A DNA stretch of 64,000 nt, taken from positions 372,001 through 436,000 of the forward strand of contig NZ_JAHKPH010000011.1 of assembly GCF_018860385.1 (NCBI RefSeq), in the 5' to 3' direction. Shown here piece after piece: positions 60,719-64,000 of the stretch. Origin of the DNA: Reinekea forsetii. GTDB taxonomy: Bacteria > Pseudomonadota > Gammaproteobacteria > Pseudomonadales > Natronospirillaceae. Position 1 is the first letter of the stretch. Every line of letters starts with the position of its first letter. The notes beneath the pieces were generated by a model. The model was given only the letters and a program-made list of their open reading frames with translations, had not been told where the DNA came from and made no database searches. Position numbers and translations under genes: made by a program.

Positions 60719-61029
60719 TGATAGAAACGGCAGGGTTAGGTGCATTTATTGTGATTGCCATCATGACGTTGGTAACGCTTGTTACACGTTGTGGCGGTGT
60801 GTTCATTATGGGGTTTGTGCCCATTAGTTATCGAGTAAAGCAATTTATTACCGCCATGTCGGGTTCGGTATTGATTGCTTTGTTAACACCCTTGGCGATA
60901 GAAGGTGATGTGGGCGCTAAGTTGGCGTTGCTCACCACGGCGGTTACTATGGTCTGGCTTAAAAAACCACTCATCGCCATTAGCGCGGGCATTATTGTTG
61001 CGGCCTTAACTCGCCAAGTTATCGGTTAA
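60715..61029 (+). CDS. azlD: AzlD-family branched-chain amino acid exporter small subunit
   Basis: 104 residues, four hydrophobic helices, with 'MTLVTLVTRCGGVFIMGFVP' at the N-terminus and the usual 'SGSVLIALLTPLAIEGD' block. It is the small partner of AzlC; its start overlaps the azlC stop by 4 bases. It ends 4 bases before the convergent LysR gene. Confidence 0.92.
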   Translation: MMIETAGLGAFIVIAIMTLVTLVTRCGGVFIMGFVPISYRVKQFITAMSGSVLIALLTPLAIEGDVGAKLALLTTAVTMVWLKKPLIAISAGIIVAALTRQVIG

Positions 61030-61033
61030 GGTG

Positions 61034-61927
61034 TTAAGGGTTTACGTAGTCTGACGATTGACACAAGGCGAGCCATTTTTCTATTCCGGCACTTAGGTAT
61101 TTATCTTTGTGCAAAATAAAATATAAGTTGCGTTCGAAGTTACGGCTGGGTACGGCTAGGGGCACCAATGTGCCGCGCTTAAAAGCATCTTCGAGCGTTA
61201 TTTTAGATAAACAGCCTACGCCTAAATTGGCTTCAACGGCGCGTTTAATGGCTTCGGTATGTTGCAGTTCTATCACAATGGAAAGCTCGGGCAAAATGCC
61301 CCTCATGGCCCAATCGAAGGTTTGGCGGGTACCGGAGCCCGGTTCTCGCAGTATCCATTGGGCGTTCAGTAAATCGGCCTCGGAAAGAGTACCGCGCTGA
61401 GCAAGTGGGTGGTTTGGGCTGCAAAAGGCCACGAGCTCATCTTTACGCCAAAATTGAGTATCAATATCGGCATCATTTATTTCCCCCTCAATTAAACCAA
61501 TATCGAGCGTAAAGTTTTTCACCTTGTGCACAATGGCGGTCATGTTTTCAACTTCTAGAGAGACGGTGGCTTGTGGGTTTTCGCCCATAAACTGCGCCAC
61601 AATATTCACGGCCAGATAATTACCAATAGAGAGTGATGCCCCAACTTTGATGTCGCCAATATCGGTGTGCAATCGAAAATCGTTTTCTAAGGCTTTAGCT
61701 TGGTTAATTAACGCCTCGGCTTTTACACGCAGTGCTTGGCCAAGTTCGTTTAATTTGAGCGATTTTCCGGCGCGATCAAACAGCTGAATATCAAACTGCT
61801 GTTCTAGCGTTTTAAGTGATTCACTGGCGGCCGATTGAGACATAGCCAGCTCTTTAGCGGCCAGTGTTAAGTTCTCGTGGTGGGCCGCAGCGAGGAAAAT
61901 CTCTAATTGTCTTAGGCTGTATTTCAT
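61034..61927 (-). CDS. LysR-type regulator, FinR-like
   Basis: 297 residues: an N-terminal winged helix-turn-helix ('LTLAAKELAMSQSAASESLK') and a substrate-binding domain ('DIKVGASLSIGNYLAVNIVA', 'ANLGVGCLSKITLEDA'). It is divergent from the ferredoxin-NADP reductase gene, 111 bases apart. In Pseudomonas the LysR protein FinR occupies this position and activates fprA under superoxide and sulfur stress. The neighbourhood supports the same role. Two dyad repeats in the shared gap are candidate binding sites. Confidence 0.85.
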   Translation of the reverse strand: MKYSLRQLEIFLAAAHHENLTLAAKELAMSQSAASESLKTLEQQFDIQLFDRAGKSLKLNELGQALRVKAEALINQAKALENDFRLHTDIGDIKVGASLSIGNYLAVNIVAQFMGENPQATVSLEVENMTAIVHKVKNFTLDIGLIEGEINDADIDTQFWRKDELVAFCSPNHPLAQRGTLSEADLLNAQWILREPGSGTRQTFDWAMRGILPELSIVIELQHTEAIKRAVEANLGVGCLSKITLEDAFKRGTLVPLAVPSRNFERNLYFILHKDKYLSAGIEKWLALCQSSDYVNP

Positions 61928-61928
61928 T

Positions 61929-61975
61929 ATCGGTATTTCCGATTATTGATATTTAATAATCCTGTTTTACAGGAT
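61929..61975. promoter_or_regulatory. Two inverted repeats between finR-like and fpr genes
   Basis: ATCGG-TATTT-CCGAT (61929-61943) lies right at the start of the LysR gene, and ATCCTG-TTTTA-CAGGAT (61959-61975) lies in the middle of the gap. Both have a 5-base centre. They suit LysR-type autoregulation and activation of fpr, but binding is inferred. Confidence 0.5.
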
Positions 61976-62038
61976 ATTTGTAGCTGAGTAAACTTTAGCT
62001 AACTTCAATATTCAACTTAATCCGTTAAGGGGTTCTGA

Positions 62039-62815
62039 ATGGCCGCATTACGAAAAGAAACCGTCACCGATGTACACCATTGGAATGATACGCTTTTTAG
62101 CTTTAAAACCACGCGTGATGCAGGTTTCCGCTTTAAAAACGGTCATTTTGTGATGATCGGTTTAGAACAAGACGATGGCCGCCCACTTATGCGTGCTTAC
62201 AGCATTGCCAGTGCTAACTATGAAGAAGAGCTAGAGTTTTTCAGCATTAAAGTGCCCGATGGCCCGTTAACCTCTAAATTACAGAAAATCGAAGTGGGCG
62301 ATGAAGTGGTTGTTGGGTCAAAACCAACTGGCACCTTAATAGTTGATAACCTGCTACCTGGTAAAAATCTGTATTTAATCAGCACAGGCACAGGCTTAGC
62401 GCCCTTTATGAGCGTGATCAAAGACCCTGAAACCTATGAGCAGTTTGATAAAGTGATACTCACCCATGGTGTTCGTACGGTAGATGAGCTGGCCTATAAA
62501 GATTTGATCAAAGAAGATTTGCCCAGCAATGAATATTTTGGCGAGTTAATTCAAAACCAGCTGATGTATTACCCAACGGTAACGCGTGAGTCATATGAAA
62601 ACATGGGCCGCATTACCGAGCTGATGGAATCAGGAAAGCTATTCAGCGATTTAAATTTACCGCCTATGAATACCGAAACCGACCGTTTCATGATTTGTGG
62701 CTCACCGAGCATGCTTAAAGATACGTGTAAATTATTAGATGCTCGGGGCTTTAAAGAAGCTCGCCACGGTAATGTAGGCCACTACGTTATTGAACGCGCC
62801 TTTGTTGAAAGTTAA
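62039..62815 (+). CDS. fpr: Ferredoxin/flavodoxin-NADP+ reductase
   Basis: 258 residues, the short bacterial (FprA) type. FAD binding is by 'RAYSIASANYEEELEFFSIK' (R-x-Y-S) and the NADP-binding region starts 'LISTGTGLAPFMSV'; the C-terminal 'GHYVIERAFVES' matches the family's conserved tail. It passes electrons between NADPH and ferredoxin or flavodoxin and is important in iron-sulfur repair and oxidative stress. The ATG at 62039 follows AAGGGG. Divergent from a FinR-like regulator. Confidence 0.95.
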   Translation: MAALRKETVTDVHHWNDTLFSFKTTRDAGFRFKNGHFVMIGLEQDDGRPLMRAYSIASANYEEELEFFSIKVPDGPLTSKLQKIEVGDEVVVGSKPTGTLIVDNLLPGKNLYLISTGTGLAPFMSVIKDPETYEQFDKVILTHGVRTVDELAYKDLIKEDLPSNEYFGELIQNQLMYYPTVTRESYENMGRITELMESGKLFSDLNLPPMNTETDRFMICGSPSMLKDTCKLLDARGFKEARHGNVGHYVIERAFVES

Positions 62816-62835
62816 AGCAAGTTTTTTACCTGCAG

Positions 62836-62893
62836 GCTACTCAACACCCGTTGAAAACTCACGTATGATGTCAGAAAACATCAGTTGAGTAGC
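62836..62893 (+). promoter_or_regulatory. Structured 5' leader of the cobO gene
   Basis: A perfect 10-bp inverted repeat GCTACTCAAC (62836-62845) / GTTGAGTAGC (62884-62893) encloses a smaller hairpin GATGT / ACATC (62867-62882). The right arm ends 3 bases before the ATG at 62897 and covers the only ribosome-site-like bases. It could control translation of cobO. It lacks the conserved cobalamin riboswitch elements. Confidence 0.5.
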
Positions 62894-62896
62894 TTC

Positions 62897-63520
62897 ATGA
62901 CAAACACCAATGATTTAGATAAAAAAAACCAAAAACATAAAGAAGCCATGCAAAAGCAAAAGGAGAGTGTCGACTCTTCTATTGCTCAAGCCGACGAAGA
63001 ACGCGGTGTAATGATACTGCTGACCGGCAACGGTAAAGGCAAAAGTAGTTCGGGTTTTGGTATGGTGCTGCGTGCTTTAGGCTACGGCCAAAAAGTCGCT
63101 GTTATTCAGTTTATTAAAGGCCAGCAGCTGTCTGGCGAAGAGCTTTACCTAAAAGAAAAACTGGCCGATGAAGTAACCTTTTACCAAATGGGCACGGGCT
63201 TTACCTGGGATACCCAAGACCGCAGCGCCGATATAGCGGCGGCCGAAACCACATGGCAAGAAGCCGCAAAAGCCTTAGCCGACCCTTCTTATGATCTTGT
63301 TTTACTCGATGAAATCACTTACATGATTGGTTATAAGTATCTAGACGAAAACGTCATTTTAGATGCGTTGAAAAATAGACCCGAACACATGAGTGTTGTG
63401 GTTACGGGTCGTGGCGGCGGCAAAGGCTTAAAAGACTTAGCCGACACCGTTTCGGAAGTGAAAGATATCAAGCACGCCTATAACGCCGGTGTAAAAGCAC
63501 GTCAAGGCGTTGATTACTAA
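62897..63520 (+). CDS. cobO: Cob(I)alamin adenosyltransferase (CobO/BtuR family)
   Basis: 207 residues from the ATG at 62897 (a TTG at 62885 is the alternative). The P-loop 'LTGNGKGKSSSGFGMVLRA', the Walker B-like 'DLVLLDEITYMIGY' and the C-terminal 'VVVTGRGGGKGLKDLADTV' identify it as a CobO/BtuR-type ATP:corrinoid adenosyltransferase. It makes adenosylcobalamin from cob(I)alamin. The N-terminal ~30 residues are charged and likely flexible. It overlaps the convergent oxidoreductase gene by 4 bases. No other cobalamin genes are in the window, so salvage is more likely than synthesis. Confidence 0.95.
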   Translation: MTNTNDLDKKNQKHKEAMQKQKESVDSSIAQADEERGVMILLTGNGKGKSSSGFGMVLRALGYGQKVAVIQFIKGQQLSGEELYLKEKLADEVTFYQMGTGFTWDTQDRSADIAAAETTWQEAAKALADPSYDLVLLDEITYMIGYKYLDENVILDALKNRPEHMSVVVTGRGGGKGLKDLADTVSEVKDIKHAYNAGVKARQGVDY

Positions 63521-64000
63521 AGGCTGTCCCTAAGCTCGGCCAGCAGTGTTAGGCTGTGGCTGCGAGCTTGAGCATTGTGAATGGGTATAGACACAATCAG
63601 CTCATCTACCTTGGTCATCTTTAAGAAGCGAGTCAGTTTGTCTTTGACGGACTCTTTTGTTCCTACCAGTGCATAACTTAACACATGATCAACCATTTGT
63701 TTGTCGGCCAAGCTCCAGCGGCCATCCATGGTATCTACTGGGGCTGGAAACGGCGTGTTGCCGCCACTGCGCATTTGAGCAAACTTTTGCTGAACCGAGG
63801 TAAACAAATAATCCGCTTCGGCTTGGGTATCGGCTAACACCACCATGATGCCCGCCATTGAAAGCGGTTTTGCATGAGTCTGACTGGGGCGAAAGGTTTC
63901 ACGATAAATTTGCAGCGCCTGCATAAGCTGATCGGGTGCAAAGTGCGAAGCAAATGAGTAAGGCAAACCATAATGCGCCGCCAATTCGGCGCTGTATAAG
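63517..64000 (-). CDS. LLM-class flavin-dependent oxidoreductase (5' part beyond the window)
   Basis: About 160 residues are visible, open to the window edge; a TTG at 63984 is not the true start because the frame continues with 'YSAEL' upstream. The segment is the C-terminal part of a bacterial luciferase-like F420/flavin oxidoreductase: 'AAHYGLPYSFASHFAPD', 'MVVLADTQAEADYLFTSVQQ' and the closing 'VDELIVSIPIHNAQARSHS' are typical. The substrate cannot be told from this part. Confidence 0.88.
   Translation of the reverse strand, partial: LYSAELAAHYGLPYSFASHFAPDQLMQALQIYRETFRPSQTHAKPLSMAGIMVVLADTQAEADYLFTSVQQKFAQMRSGGNTPFPAPVDTMDGRWSLADKQMVDHVLSYALVGTKESVKDKLTRFLKMTKVDELIVSIPIHNAQARSHSLTLLAELRDSL

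Noticed and set aside
62816-62896. Cobalamin riboswitch before cobO
   Set aside because: The leader is too short and lacks the conserved B12-box; only the unclassified hairpin is reported.
1-64000. CRISPR arrays, insertion sequences, prophage genes, tRNA or rRNA genes
   Set aside because: No regular repeat-spacer array, transposase, phage structural gene or RNA gene was recognised anywhere in the window.

Overview
The window is a chromosomal segment of a free-living gammaproteobacterium. Base composition is moderate and slightly AT-rich, almost all of it is coding, and there are no rRNA or tRNA genes. Several gene blocks match the Pseudomonas/Oceanospirillales order: an ahpA/ytjB-like gene divergent from serB with fimX and a PilZ-domain gene beyond it; mrcB overlapping an lpoP-like lipoprotein gene; a finR-like LysR gene divergent from fpr; and tesA divergent from ybbA-ybbP. 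A large secreted phosphatase-nuclease, an M28 peptidase with PPC domains, mannose/fructose genes and many c-di-GMP proteins suggest a marine, particle-associated heterotroph such as a Reinekea-like bacterium. The genus is inference.

Layout. 1-1547: end of a LysR gene and a homocysteine S-methyltransferase. 1801-6840: a 1679-residue secreted metallophosphoesterase-nuclease. 6997-10347: a three-gene signalling operon made of a histidine kinase with an ethylene-receptor-type membrane domain, an Rcp1-type receiver and a REC-GGDEF-EAL protein. 10348-16989: a decayed PPC-domain relic, the secreted M28 peptidase, a cytochrome b561-ethylbenzene dehydrogenase-like fusion, a membrane alpha/beta hydrolase and a small Rieske protein. 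16998-23813: Smp/cyclase-like membrane protein, a 59-residue gene, serB, fimX and the PilZ-domain gene. 23994-26649: epmB, efp and epmA, the complete EF-P beta-lysylation set. 26646-34193: ProQ, psd, HDOD, acyltransferase, GAF-HD-GYP and unknown genes. 34376-38124: two acyl-CoA dehydrogenases behind a promoter overlapped by a PsrA-type palindrome. 38211-41636: a copper operon copA-copZ-cytochrome c-GDT1 with a MerR/CueR-type 19-bp-spacer promoter.

41665-56887 is mostly housekeeping: selO, a cNMP-binding protein, DNA polymerase II, mrcB-lpoP, mannose isomerase-fructokinase, tesA/ybbA/ybbP and a 2-Cys peroxiredoxin. 57215-58934 is different. It is a run of small orphan genes separated by attC-like sites with no integrase in the window, so a CALIN (integron cassette cluster without integrase). 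Two of its genes are broken, one by a nonsense codon and one by an internal deletion, and a decayed LysE-family gene follows. The window ends with azlCD, finR-like/fpr, cobO with a structured leader, and a partial flavin-dependent oxidoreductase.

The most unusual items are the putative ethylene/copper-sensing c-di-GMP operon, the decaying integron cassette cluster, the copper operon joining a P-type ATPase to a half-size GDT1 transporter, and the recognisable fossil of a PPC domain next to its living paralogue. Functional statements rest on motifs read by eye; no database search was possible.
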